A DNA stretch of 58,956 nucleotides. Source: JBHJGS01 sp050331575 (lineage in GTDB: Bacteria; Pseudomonadota; Alphaproteobacteria; Sphingomonadales; Rhodothalassiaceae). The translations under genes and the position numbers were made by a program. Shown piece by piece: positions 25,645-33,790 of this stretch (its first letter is position 1; each line of letters begins with the position of its first letter). Location: contig JBHJGS010000066.1 in NCBI GenBank assembly GCA_050331575.1, forward strand, positions 1 to 58,956, in the 5' to 3' direction. The notes under the pieces were generated by a model. The model saw nothing but the letters and a program-made list of their open reading frames with translations. It did no database searches and was not told where the DNA came from.

Positions 25645-25681
25645 CGCTGGAAAGCTGAGCCGATCCGGGGGCCTTGTGTTG

Positions 25682-28417
25682 ATGCGTAGTTGTTCTTTCC
25701 GCTGCCTATTGGGCGCGGTATCCACCCTGGCTTTGTCCACCGCCGCCACCGCCCAAACCGCTCTTGTGACGCTGACAGAGGACCTGACCGAACAGCAGGT
25801 ATCGGCCACGCTGGATGAGGGCAGCGCGGCGGATTTGACCCTCAGTTCCACCGCGTCCATCGCGGTGACCGGGGACACCAGTTTCCTCGCCGGCACCGAG
25901 GGTGCGGCCTTCGTGCTGAACAGCAGCAACACCCTGAACAATACCGGCATCATCTCCTCCACCGCCTCGCCCGGGGCGACCGCCGTGCTGGTTGAGACCG
26001 GCGCAGACGGGGTCATGGCGGAAATCATCAATGAAGGGGTTTTGGTGGCGACCGGCGCGGTCGCACCGGTCGTGGGGCCGAATTTCGGAATATTGCTGCG
26101 TGGTCCGGGCGGGTTCATCGGCGACATCACCAACGGCGATAGCGGCGTGATCAATGTGGTCGGGTCCGGCGGCAGCGTTGGTGTTGATATCGACACCAGC
26201 CTGATGGGCTCCTTGATCAACACCGGGGAAATCGTCCTGTCCGGCAGTGGCGGGGTTGGCATCCGCGTGAATGCCCCGGTCAGCGGCACGGTCTCCACCG
26301 GGACGCTGCAAGTAACAGCCGAGGATGGCGCCGCAACCGGCATCTTGGTGACCGATCAGGGCAGTGCCGCGGGCTTGGTGGTGCAAGAAAGCAGCTTTGT
26401 CGCCTCCCAGGCCGCCGAGGGGACCGGCGCGCGCGCGGTGGGGCTGCAGATCGACGGTCTCTTGACGCCGGAGCCCGGTGCGCCGGCCGTCAGCTTCGAC
26501 GCGCCCTTGACCGTGATCGCGGAAGGCCCCGATAGCGAAGCCATAGCGCTGCTCGACACAGCCGGTGGGGTCGAGGGCGTGAGCATTGCCAATGGCTCTG
26601 CCGTGGCGGCCCAAGGGGAAAGCGGTGCGACCGCGTTTGATCTGCGGGCCAATAGCAGCGGTGTGTCGATCGTTAACGAGGGCGTGATCACCGGTGCCGT
26701 GGTCACCGGTGCCGGCGATGACACGGTCAGCCTCAGTGGCGGTGTGTTGAATGGCTTGGTGGATCTGGGCATGGGCGTCGGCCAGGTCACTCTAGCTGAT
26801 GCGGACATCAGTGGCGTGACCCAAAGATCGAGCTTGACCGGCGGGCTGATCGGGGGCGGGCCGATCGACCTGACGGTTCAGAACAGCGATGTGTTCCTCA
26901 CCGACCCCGCCGGGGCCGCTGTCCGCAGCGCCAGCTTTGACGCTGACAGCGGCCTCGGCATCACCTTGCTTCCCGACGGCGCAGCAGTCTCAAGCCTTGT
27001 GGCGGAACAGGGCGTCAGCTTGGCTGACGGCACGCAGATCAGCGTGATTGCGGCGAACTTTCCCGATCAGGACCAGGATTTCGTGCTGATCGAGGCAGGG
27101 GAGCTTGATCTTGGCGGCTTCGACACAGCTCAGGTCGATGTCAATCTTTCCGCCGTGCTGTTCGATACGGCGATTTCCTTTGTCGACGCAGAGCGGGACA
27201 GTCTGCTCTTATCAGTGGCGCGCGTGCCCACCGCCGAGCTCGGGCTGAATAGCGTACAAGCCGCCGTGCTGGACAATATTATCGGCCAGTTTGAGGCCAA
27301 TTCCACGCTTGGCGCAGCCCTTGCCACGATCCCGGATCAGGCCGCTCTGCAAGGCGCGCTCAGCCAGTTGTCGCCGCAGGCCTCCGGCTCCGCCCGCTTT
27401 GCTGCGGCAACCATGCAGTCGCTCAGCTTCGGAGCGGTCAATCAGCGGTTTGAAACCCTGCGGTCACTGAAGCGCTTTGAGGAGTCTTCGCGATCGCGGG
27501 CGCCGGATCGCCGGCGCGGATCGGTGTATCGCGAACGGGTCTATACCGTGGGCCTGGACACCCGCGATCTGACGATCTGGGGTCAGGAGGTCACGCACTT
27601 CTTCACCCGCGATGAACGGCCGGACGCGCCGGGGTTTGACGGCTTTGTTCTGAATTTTTTGGGCGGCGTGGATTTCCCGCTGTTCGGCCTTGACGCTGTC
27701 GGTGTCACCGCCGGTTACGGCTTTACGGAAAATACCGACGAAGGGCTGGAGGACGGCAATTTGTTTGTCCGGTCCATCCAGGTCGGCGGCTACGCGAGCC
27801 ACAGTATCGGCAATTTCTATATCGATCTGTCCGGCAGTGTCAGTTTCAATGAATATGAAAATGACCGCGTGATTGTGATCAATGAGGCCGTGGCCGACGC
27901 GGTGGCTCTGTCCGGCAGCGCCGGGGCGGAATGGAATGGAATTCAGTTCGGCGGTCAAGCCCAGGCAGGCTATCGCATCGATCTCGGGCGGTTCGGTCTC
28001 AATCTGGCGGGCCAGGCCAACTATGTCCGCGTCGACGAGGACGCCTATACCGAAAGCGGCACGGAGGGACTGATTTTCGAGGTGGAGGACCGCCTGACCG
28101 AATCCCTGCGCGTTGGCGGGCGGGTGAGCCTGGATGCCTTGTTCGCGTTTCGGCGCGAACTGACGATCAAGCCGGAAATCCGGGGGGCGATTAGCCAGGA
28201 ATTGTTGGATGACCCGGTGCGCACCGATGTGCGTTTTGTCGGCGCGGCCCAGTCCTTTTCACTGGCCGCAGCCGTGCCGGACACGACCAGTTTCCTGGGT
28301 GGCGTGGGCGTGGCCATCGGCTTTGGCCTTGGCATCGTCAGCTTGGATTATGAGTTTGAATATGCCGACGATTTCCGTTCCCACGGCGCCGGCATTACCT
28401 TCCGATTTGCCTTCTGA
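25682..28417 (+). CDS. Autotransporter (type V secretion) outer-membrane protein
   Basis: A protein of about 911 residues. I take the ATG at 25682; a GTG lies two codons earlier. Residues 1-25 are a signal peptide (RCLLGAVSTLALSTAATAQ). Residues 26-560 form a Gly/Ser/Thr/Val-rich passenger with many short N-T-G and N-x-G turns typical of a beta-helix. The last 290 residues are the autotransporter beta-barrel: RVYTVGLDTRDLTIWGQ opens it, GGYASHSIGNFYIDLSGSVS lies in the middle, and the chain ends in FRFAF, an aromatic C-terminus needed for barrel insertion. The passenger has no recognised enzymatic motif; adhesion is possible but unproven. Confidence 0.9.
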   Translation: MRSCSFRCLLGAVSTLALSTAATAQTALVTLTEDLTEQQVSATLDEGSAADLTLSSTASIAVTGDTSFLAGTEGAAFVLNSSNTLNNTGIISSTASPGATAVLVETGADGVMAEIINEGVLVATGAVAPVVGPNFGILLRGPGGFIGDITNGDSGVINVVGSGGSVGVDIDTSLMGSLINTGEIVLSGSGGVGIRVNAPVSGTVSTGTLQVTAEDGAATGILVTDQGSAAGLVVQESSFVASQAAEGTGARAVGLQIDGLLTPEPGAPAVSFDAPLTVIAEGPDSEAIALLDTAGGVEGVSIANGSAVAAQGESGATAFDLRANSSGVSIVNEGVITGAVVTGAGDDTVSLSGGVLNGLVDLGMGVGQVTLADADISGVTQRSSLTGGLIGGGPIDLTVQNSDVFLTDPAGAAVRSASFDADSGLGITLLPDGAAVSSLVAEQGVSLADGTQISVIAANFPDQDQDFVLIEAGELDLGGFDTAQVDVNLSAVLFDTAISFVDAERDSLLLSVARVPTAELGLNSVQAAVLDNIIGQFEANSTLGAALATIPDQAALQGALSQLSPQASGSARFAAATMQSLSFGAVNQRFETLRSLKRFEESSRSRAPDRRRGSVYRERVYTVGLDTRDLTIWGQEVTHFFTRDERPDAPGFDGFVLNFLGGVDFPLFGLDAVGVTAGYGFTENTDEGLEDGNLFVRSIQVGGYASHSIGNFYIDLSGSVSFNEYENDRVIVINEAVADAVALSGSAGAEWNGIQFGGQAQAGYRIDLGRFGLNLAGQANYVRVDEDAYTESGTEGLIFEVEDRLTESLRVGGRVSLDALFAFRRELTIKPEIRGAISQELLDDPVRTDVRFVGAAQSFSLAAAVPDTTSFLGGVGVAIGFGLGIVSLDYEFEYADDFRSHGAGITFRFAF

Positions 28418-28503
28418 TCGGGCCGCCAGTTTTGGTCTTCGGGGCTGGGCAGCCGGTTGACCGGTCCGGCTGACATGCTTGTTGGGGTGTTGGGTTCAGA
28501 GGG

Positions 28504-28713
28504 CTATTCGACGATCGAGAGATTGGCCGCAGCGGTGCGTCCGTTCGGCGCCGGCTGCAATTCATATTCCAGCTTCTGTCCCTCTGTGATTTCGAACAGA
28601 CCCGATTTTTTCACGGCGCTGATATGCACGAACACATCGGCACCGCCATTCTCAGGCTGGATGAACCCATAGCCCTTTTCGGAGTTGAACCATTTTACCG
28701 TTCCGGTAGGCAT
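28504..28713 (-). CDS. Cold-shock domain protein (CspA family)
   Basis: A 69-residue single cold-shock domain protein binding single-stranded nucleic acid. RNP1 is KGYGFI and RNP2 is VFVHI, within the opening MPTGTVKWFNSEKGYGFIQP. The ATG at 28713 is favoured because it gives the family start and has AAGGACC nine bases upstream; the frame is open another 11 codons. It lies between the convergent autotransporter and the GMC oxidoreductase gene on the same strand. A stem-loop around AGCCGG/CCGGCT near 28450 could terminate transcripts between the convergent genes. Confidence 0.96.
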   Translation of the reverse strand: MPTGTVKWFNSEKGYGFIQPENGGADVFVHISAVKKSGLFEITEGQKLEYELQPAPNGRTAAANLSIVE

Positions 28714-28749
28714 CTTCGGCGGTCCTTCAGAAATGCGCGTTGACAAGGA

Positions 28750-30402
28750 TTAAGCCGCCTGCGCCCCTTTCAGTGTCACCGGCGGCGGCGGCGTCCGGCC
28801 CAGAATCATATCTGCCGCCTTCTCACCTATCATGATCGCGGGCGCATTGGTATTGCCCGAAACCAGCTTCGGCATGACAGAAGCATCGACGACGCGCAAG
28901 CCCTCAACGCCTATCACGCGAAGGTGATCATCTACCACTGCGTGCAAATCGTCGCTGCGGCCCATGCGCGCGGTGCCGACGGGATGATAGATGGTTCCGC
29001 CCTTGTCGCGGGCATGCGCCAGCAGCGCGTCCTCCTCGACCACCTCCGGTCCGGGTTGGGTTTCATGGTCGATGAAGGGCGCAAGCGCTGGCTGGGCGGT
29101 AATGGCGCGGGTAATATGATAGCCGGCCAAAAGCGCCTGTGCATCCTCCCGCGCGGTCAGATAGTTCGGTCGAATTGCCGGGCGATCGGCGGGATCGGCA
29201 CTGCGTGCATGCACACTGCCCAGGCTTTGTGGCCGCAGCACGCAATGCCCGATGGTCATGCCCGGCTCCTTCTCGAACTGCAGCTTGTTCTGCAGATATT
29301 TGCCCGGATCCAGCGAGCCGGCGAGGGCATGATATTGCAGGTCCGGGCAGGCCAGGTCCGGCCGGCTTTTCACGAACAACCCGACATGGGCCGCGGAAAT
29401 GGCGAAAAAGCCTTTCCGCGTAGACAGATAGCGCACGAATTCCCGCGCCATGCCGAAACCTCGGCCCATGGCATTGACCGAGGGGGTGCCCTTTTTCAGC
29501 CGATAGCTGATGGCGACATTGAAATGGTCTTGCAGATTTTCGCCGACGCCGGGGCGATGGGCGATCGTCTCAATGCCCAGATCGCGGAGCCGCTCGCCAT
29601 CGCCGATGCCACTCAGTTCCAGCAGTTGCGGCGTGTTGATCGCGCCGCCGGACACGATCACTTCCCGCTGCGCGCGGGCCTGGCGGATCCGCCCGCCTTG
29701 GCTGTACCGCACCGCAGCGGCGCGCCCCTGGTCGAACACAATGTGATGGGCCAGCGCTCCGCAGCGCACGCTCAGCCGATCCTGCGGCGCGCTTGCCAAA
29801 TAGGCTGTCGCTGCGGACACGCGCCGGCCATTCTTTATGGTCAATTGATAAAAGCCGACGCCTTCGGGATCGCCGGTATTGAAGTCTTTGCACAGCGGTA
29901 ACCCATATTGTTGCGCGGCTTCGACCAGTGCGTCGGAGACCGGATGGTCGAAGCTGGGGTCAGAGACGTGCAGCGGGCCGCCGACGCCGTGGCCGGGCAG
30001 GGCCCCGCGCGCCTGATCCTGGGCGCGCATGAAATAGGGCAGCACCGACTCCCAGTCCCAGCCGTGCAGCCCTTGTTGGGCCCAGCCGTCATAATCAGAC
30101 GGGTGGCCGCGGATATACAGCATGGCGTTGATCGCCGAGGACCCGCCCAGGGTCTTGCCGCGTGGCCACAGATGCACGCGATTGTTGGTGCCGGCATCCG
30201 GTTCGGTTTCGAATTGCCAGTTCACGCCGGTGGACTGCAGGGTCACGCCATAGCCCACGGGGATGTGGATGAACGGGTTGCGGTCTTTGGGGCCAGCCTC
30301 CAGCAGCAGCACGGTCGATCCGGCCTCGGCTAACCGGCCGGCCAGCGCGCACCCGGCCGAGCCCGCGCCGCAGATGATATAGTCGAAGCGTTCCTCCGGC
30401 AT
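28750..30402 (-). CDS. GMC family FAD-dependent oxidoreductase (choline dehydrogenase-like)
   Basis: A 550-residue flavoprotein of the glucose-methanol-choline family. The N-terminal Rossmann motif is YIICGAGSAGCALAGRL, followed by LLLEAGP and WPRGKTLGGSSAINAM (GMC signature 1). Signature 2 is SGGAINTPQLLELSGIG, and the catalytic His is in IYHPVGTARMG with the SGNTNAPA loop near the end. The ATG at 30402 is set by GAGGAGA at 30411-30417, eight bases upstream. The substrate is an alcohol but cannot be named; absence of betB or betT neighbours argues against a dedicated choline pathway. A P450 gene lies 0.9 kb away. Confidence 0.93.
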   Translation of the reverse strand: MPEERFDYIICGAGSAGCALAGRLAEAGSTVLLLEAGPKDRNPFIHIPVGYGVTLQSTGVNWQFETEPDAGTNNRVHLWPRGKTLGGSSAINAMLYIRGHPSDYDGWAQQGLHGWDWESVLPYFMRAQDQARGALPGHGVGGPLHVSDPSFDHPVSDALVEAAQQYGLPLCKDFNTGDPEGVGFYQLTIKNGRRVSAATAYLASAPQDRLSVRCGALAHHIVFDQGRAAAVRYSQGGRIRQARAQREVIVSGGAINTPQLLELSGIGDGERLRDLGIETIAHRPGVGENLQDHFNVAISYRLKKGTPSVNAMGRGFGMAREFVRYLSTRKGFFAISAAHVGLFVKSRPDLACPDLQYHALAGSLDPGKYLQNKLQFEKEPGMTIGHCVLRPQSLGSVHARSADPADRPAIRPNYLTAREDAQALLAGYHITRAITAQPALAPFIDHETQPGPEVVEEDALLAHARDKGGTIYHPVGTARMGRSDDLHAVVDDHLRVIGVEGLRVVDASVMPKLVSGNTNAPAIMIGEKAADMILGRTPPPPVTLKGAQAA

Positions 30403-30665
30403 GCGCCTGCTCTCCTCAGCCTGTACCAAGGCGCCAGCTTAAGGCGCCGTGGACCGCGCGGCCAAGCCCTGCTGCGCGCCTTAACGCTTCTGAACGCAGG
30501 ACAACCTGCCGGTTCATCGGCAGGTCGGCTCGCCCGTGATACGTATCCTTGCACAGAGGGCCGTTTGCCCGCCTCTGGCAGCGGCCCAGAGAATGCCCTA
30601 TATGCCCGCGAAAGAGACCGCCCGAGGCGCACCACGGCGCCGCGACGAGCAAGGAGACATAATCA

Positions 30666-31154
30666 ATGATGACATGGCTTAGAGATGCGCCGGCCTTGAA
30701 GGCGCTGGGCCTTCTGGCCGTGCTGAGCTTCGCGGTCACCGCATGCGCGGAAAATCCCAAGGGGTCGGCCGGCGCAGCGGTTGGTGCGGCCGCCGGCGGC
30801 CTGATCGGCGCGGCTGCTGGCGGCGGTGCGGAAGGGATTGCCGCGGGCGTCTTGCTGGGCGGCCTGCTTGGCGGCTCGGTTGGCAGCGCGTTGGATGCGC
30901 AAGACCGGCGGCTGGCTGCACGCACCACGCAGCGGGCGCTGGAATATCAGCCCACCGGCGAGCGGACCACCTGGCGCAATCCGGATACGGGCCACCGCGG
31001 CTGGACCGAGCCCACCCGCACCTATACCCGGCCCAGCGGCGAGCCCTGCCGCGAATTTCAGCAGGTGGTGATCATCGGCGGTCGTGAGGAAGAAGCCTAC
31101 GGCACCGCCTGTCGTCAGCCCGACGGCGACTGGAAGATCGTCTCCACCCAATAG
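30666..31154 (+). CDS. 17-kDa surface-antigen-like glycine-zipper lipoprotein
   Basis: A 162-residue lipoprotein. The signal ends in FAVTAC (lipidation at about Cys27). Residues 33-75 form a glycine-zipper double helix (AAVGAAAGGLIGAAAGGG, then AAGVLLGGLLGGSVGSAL). The C-terminal domain CREFQQVVIIGGREEEAYGTACRQPDGDWKIV matches the end of the rickettsial 17-kDa antigen family. Such proteins sit in the outer membrane; their function is not defined. AGGAGAC precedes the ATG at eight bases. Confidence 0.9.
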   Translation: MMTWLRDAPALKALGLLAVLSFAVTACAENPKGSAGAAVGAAAGGLIGAAAGGGAEGIAAGVLLGGLLGGSVGSALDAQDRRLAARTTQRALEYQPTGERTTWRNPDTGHRGWTEPTRTYTRPSGEPCREFQQVVIIGGREEEAYGTACRQPDGDWKIVSTQ

Positions 31155-31231
31155 ACGAGCCCCGCCCGAGATCACCCCCCGCGCTCGTCTCGCCCTCCCC
31201 GCCGTCCACGAAGGCTGCGGCGCCAGGCGGC

Positions 31232-31287
31232 GGGGGCTAGGCTGCGGGGGCTAGGCTGTGGGGGCTAGGCTGTGGGGGCTAGGCTGT
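31232..31287. repeat. Four 14-bp tandem repeats
   Basis: The unit GGGGGCTAGGCTGT repeats four times without gaps (31232-31245 with one change, 31246-31259, 31260-31273, 31274-31287). It lies in the gap between the surface-antigen-like gene and the 3' end of the P450 gene. Copy number is likely to vary between strains. Confidence 0.9.
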
Positions 31288-31311
31288 GGGGATGGTCGTG
31301 GTCTTGCAGCC

Positions 31312-32652
31312 CTATGCCGCCTTCAGCGTCACCGGCAGGCCGTCCTTGGGCTTGGGGATCGGGATGATCTGGAAGTCTGCGCGATAGCCGGGCCGCAACG
31401 CGAACCGGTGGCCGGCCAGCGCGTGGGCCAGGAAGATCTTGGCTGCCATGTAGGCGAAATGCAGCCCCAGGCACATATGCGCGCCGCCGCCGAACGGCAC
31501 CCAGGCGAATTTGTGCCGCTCGCGCGCACCACCCTCTTCGGTGAAGCGCTGCGGATCAAACCGTTCCGGGTCCGGCCACACCTCGGGCATGTGGTGCGAA
31601 AAGCCCGGATGCACCGAAACCTCCTTGTCCTGCGGCAGGTGATAGCCGCCGAAATCGGTGTCGCTGACCAGCCGGCGCGGGATCGCCGGCACCGGCGCGT
31701 TGATGCGCAATGCTTCCTTGAATGCCGCTTCGGTCAGCGGCATGCGCCCCAGCACCTCATAGGGCAGGTCCGGGTCGTTCAACTGCAAGGCGGCGATCTC
31801 CTCAGCGAGCCGGTCCTGCCAGTCCGGATGGCGGCCCAATTCATAGATCAGCGTGGTCAGCGAGGAGGTGATGGTGTCGTGGGCGGCCATCCACAGGAAG
31901 GTCATGTGGTTGACGATGTCTGTATCGGTGAAGGCGTTGCCATCCTCGTCAGTGGCGTTGCACAGGATGGTGAACATATCACCGGCATCGGACCCGCGGC
32001 GTTTGGGAATCTCCGCGGACAGAAACGCGATCATGGTTTCGCGCCCCTTCACGCCCTTGCGGAAACGGGTGCCGGGGAGCGGGGCGCGGATGACGGCGAC
32101 GGAGGCCGCGACCATGTCGGTCAGCGCCTGATTGATCCGTTCCGTCTCAGGCCCGGGCTCAAGCCCCAGAAAGATATCCGCGGCCATGTCCAGGCTGAGC
32201 TGTTTGATGGCTGGGTAGAATGCGAATTCGCCGCGGCCGGCCCAATCCTGCAGTGCCGCCGCGGCGACCTTGTTGATCCGCGCGACATAGGCTTTCATCG
32301 GGCCGGTCTTGAACGGCACGGACATGATCTTGCGGTGGGCGCGATGCTCGTCGAAATCCATCAGCATCAGGCTGCGCGGAAACAGCTTCTCCAGATAGGG
32401 CGCCCAGCCGCGCGCGCTGGACAGCTTGCGCTGTTTGTCCATGAAGAAGAATTCGTTGGCCTCAGGCCCCAGCAGCACCACCTGTTCGCCGAAAAAGGCC
32501 CGGCTGCGGTAAATCGGCCCATGCTTGGCATACATTTTTCGCGCAAAGCCGCGATGGTCGGCCAGGATCTTGAAGGTATTGCCGAACACCGGCCAGCCGC
32601 GCTCCAGCGGAATGTCGTCAAACGGGCGCGGCGCGGCGGTGGAACGGGTCAT
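31312..32652 (-). CDS. Cytochrome P450
   Basis: A P450 monooxygenase of about 446 residues. The I-helix oxygen-binding motif AAHDT lies in WMAAHDTITSS, the K-helix ExxR is EALR, and the haem-binding loop is FGGGAHMCLG with the proximal cysteine. The PxRxxDxxRF-type motif appears as WPDPERFDPQRF. I start at the ATG at 32652 (MTRSTAAPRPF), just after GAGACAGG; ATGs at 32664 and 32670 are alternatives, and the open frame extends 46 codons further into unlikely sequence. The pattern resembles the bacterial CYP51/CYP120-like group acting on hydrophobic substrates. No ferredoxin partner is adjacent. Confidence 0.93.
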   Translation of the reverse strand: MTRSTAAPRPFDDIPLERGWPVFGNTFKILADHRGFARKMYAKHGPIYRSRAFFGEQVVLLGPEANEFFFMDKQRKLSSARGWAPYLEKLFPRSLMLMDFDEHRAHRKIMSVPFKTGPMKAYVARINKVAAAALQDWAGRGEFAFYPAIKQLSLDMAADIFLGLEPGPETERINQALTDMVAASVAVIRAPLPGTRFRKGVKGRETMIAFLSAEIPKRRGSDAGDMFTILCNATDEDGNAFTDTDIVNHMTFLWMAAHDTITSSLTTLIYELGRHPDWQDRLAEEIAALQLNDPDLPYEVLGRMPLTEAAFKEALRINAPVPAIPRRLVSDTDFGGYHLPQDKEVSVHPGFSHHMPEVWPDPERFDPQRFTEEGGARERHKFAWVPFGGGAHMCLGLHFAYMAAKIFLAHALAGHRFALRPGYRADFQIIPIPKPKDGLPVTLKAA

Positions 32653-32825
32653 GGCCTGTCTCATTTCCATACATGCGGGCGGACCAGTCTTGTATAGCCG
32701 TTGCGAAGATGAAAACAAAGGCGCCTCGCTGGCGCGCCATGACCGCATGGCCGTAACAGTGCCGTGTGATTGCCCGCCGGTCATCGCATCATACATGAAG
32801 GCTGCCATCTGAAGGAGCCCCGCTC

Positions 32826-33707
32826 ATGCCTCACCATTTGCGCCCGCTGCTGCTCGGGATCAGCGCGATCGTCTGCTTGTCCGCCTGTTCGGGCAGTCCG
32901 CAAGAGGCCGACATCGCCGCCCCGGACACTCAGTCCGAACCCACCTATGGCCCGCTCGGCACCGAAGATCCTTACACCGGCTTCAACAAGGGCGTATTCC
33001 GGGTCAACAAGGCGGTCGACCGCTATGTGCTGGACCCGGTGGTGGCGGTTTACGACTTCATTCTGCCCGGTTTCGTGCGTAAGCGGCTGGCCAACGCCTA
33101 TGACAATCTGAACGAGCCGCTGAATTTCGTGCACAATATGCTGCAAGGCAATCCGGATCGGGCCGGCCAAAATCTCGGGCGGTTCATGATCAACAGCGTC
33201 TGGGGCCTGGGCGGCCTGTTCGATGTGGCGGCCAAGGGCGGCGTTCAGGAGGCTGATGAGGATCTGGGCCAAACCTTGGCGGTGTGGGGCGTGCCTTCCG
33301 GGCCGTATCTGGTGCTGCCGCTGTTCGGGCCCTCCACCGCGCGCGATGCGTTCGGACTGGTCGGTGACAATCTGGCCAATCCGTTTGGCTTCGTCGTCGG
33401 CGGACAATTCGGCGTGGAGGTGTTCGATGCCGATACCGCCCGCTTTGCCGTTGGCACCGGCCAAACGGTGCAGGCGCGGTCCAGCTTCGATCAGCAAGTC
33501 GACCAGCTTTATTCCTTGTCCGTGGAAGAGGGCTATACCCTGGCGCGTTCCGGCTATCTGCAGCAGCGCTGCTTTGCGATCTACAACAATGCGCTGGGCT
33601 CGTGCGAGGAGGAGGATGATCTGTTCGACGAAGAGTTCGACGAGTTCGGCGCGCTTCAGCTGCGTCTGGGCGTGAAGGCAGAACTGGCCGACCGGGCAGG
33701 CTATTGA
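32826..33707 (+). CDS. mlaA: MlaA (VacJ) family outer-membrane lipoprotein
   Basis: A 293-residue lipoprotein that, in characterised systems, removes misplaced phospholipids from the outer leaflet of the outer membrane and hands them to MlaC. The lipobox is CLSAC (Cys21). Core landmarks are DPYTGFNKGVFRVNKAVDRYVLDP, NLNEPLNFVHNMLQG, and WGVPSGPYLVLPLFGPSTARDAFG. AAGGAG lies eight bases before the ATG. The tail after about residue 255 is acidic and cysteine-containing. The mlaFEDBC partners are not in the window. Confidence 0.95.
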   Translation: MPHHLRPLLLGISAIVCLSACSGSPQEADIAAPDTQSEPTYGPLGTEDPYTGFNKGVFRVNKAVDRYVLDPVVAVYDFILPGFVRKRLANAYDNLNEPLNFVHNMLQGNPDRAGQNLGRFMINSVWGLGGLFDVAAKGGVQEADEDLGQTLAVWGVPSGPYLVLPLFGPSTARDAFGLVGDNLANPFGFVVGGQFGVEVFDADTARFAVGTGQTVQARSSFDQQVDQLYSLSVEEGYTLARSGYLQQRCFAIYNNALGSCEEEDDLFDEEFDEFGALQLRLGVKAELADRAGY

Positions 33708-33727
33708 GCCGGTCGCCCTGATCCCGC

Positions 33728-33761
33728 CAAAGAAAAAGGGCGGCCCTCGAAGGGACCGCCC
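33728..33761 (-). terminator. Rho-independent terminator of the Oar-like receptor gene
   Basis: On the minus strand, GGGCGGTCCC-TTCGA-GGGCCGCCC (33738-33761) forms a strong hairpin immediately followed by TTTTTCTTT. It lies 30 bases after the receptor's stop codon. On the plus strand the same hairpin also follows mlaA, though without a T-run. Confidence 0.9.
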
Positions 33762-33790
33762 GGAAGTGTCAGGCCTTTCAGCTCTTCTTG

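Noticed and set aside
28750..32652. GMC oxidoreductase and P450 as a joint catabolic operon
   Set aside because: An oppositely oriented lipoprotein gene and a tandem repeat lie between them, so they do not share a transcript.
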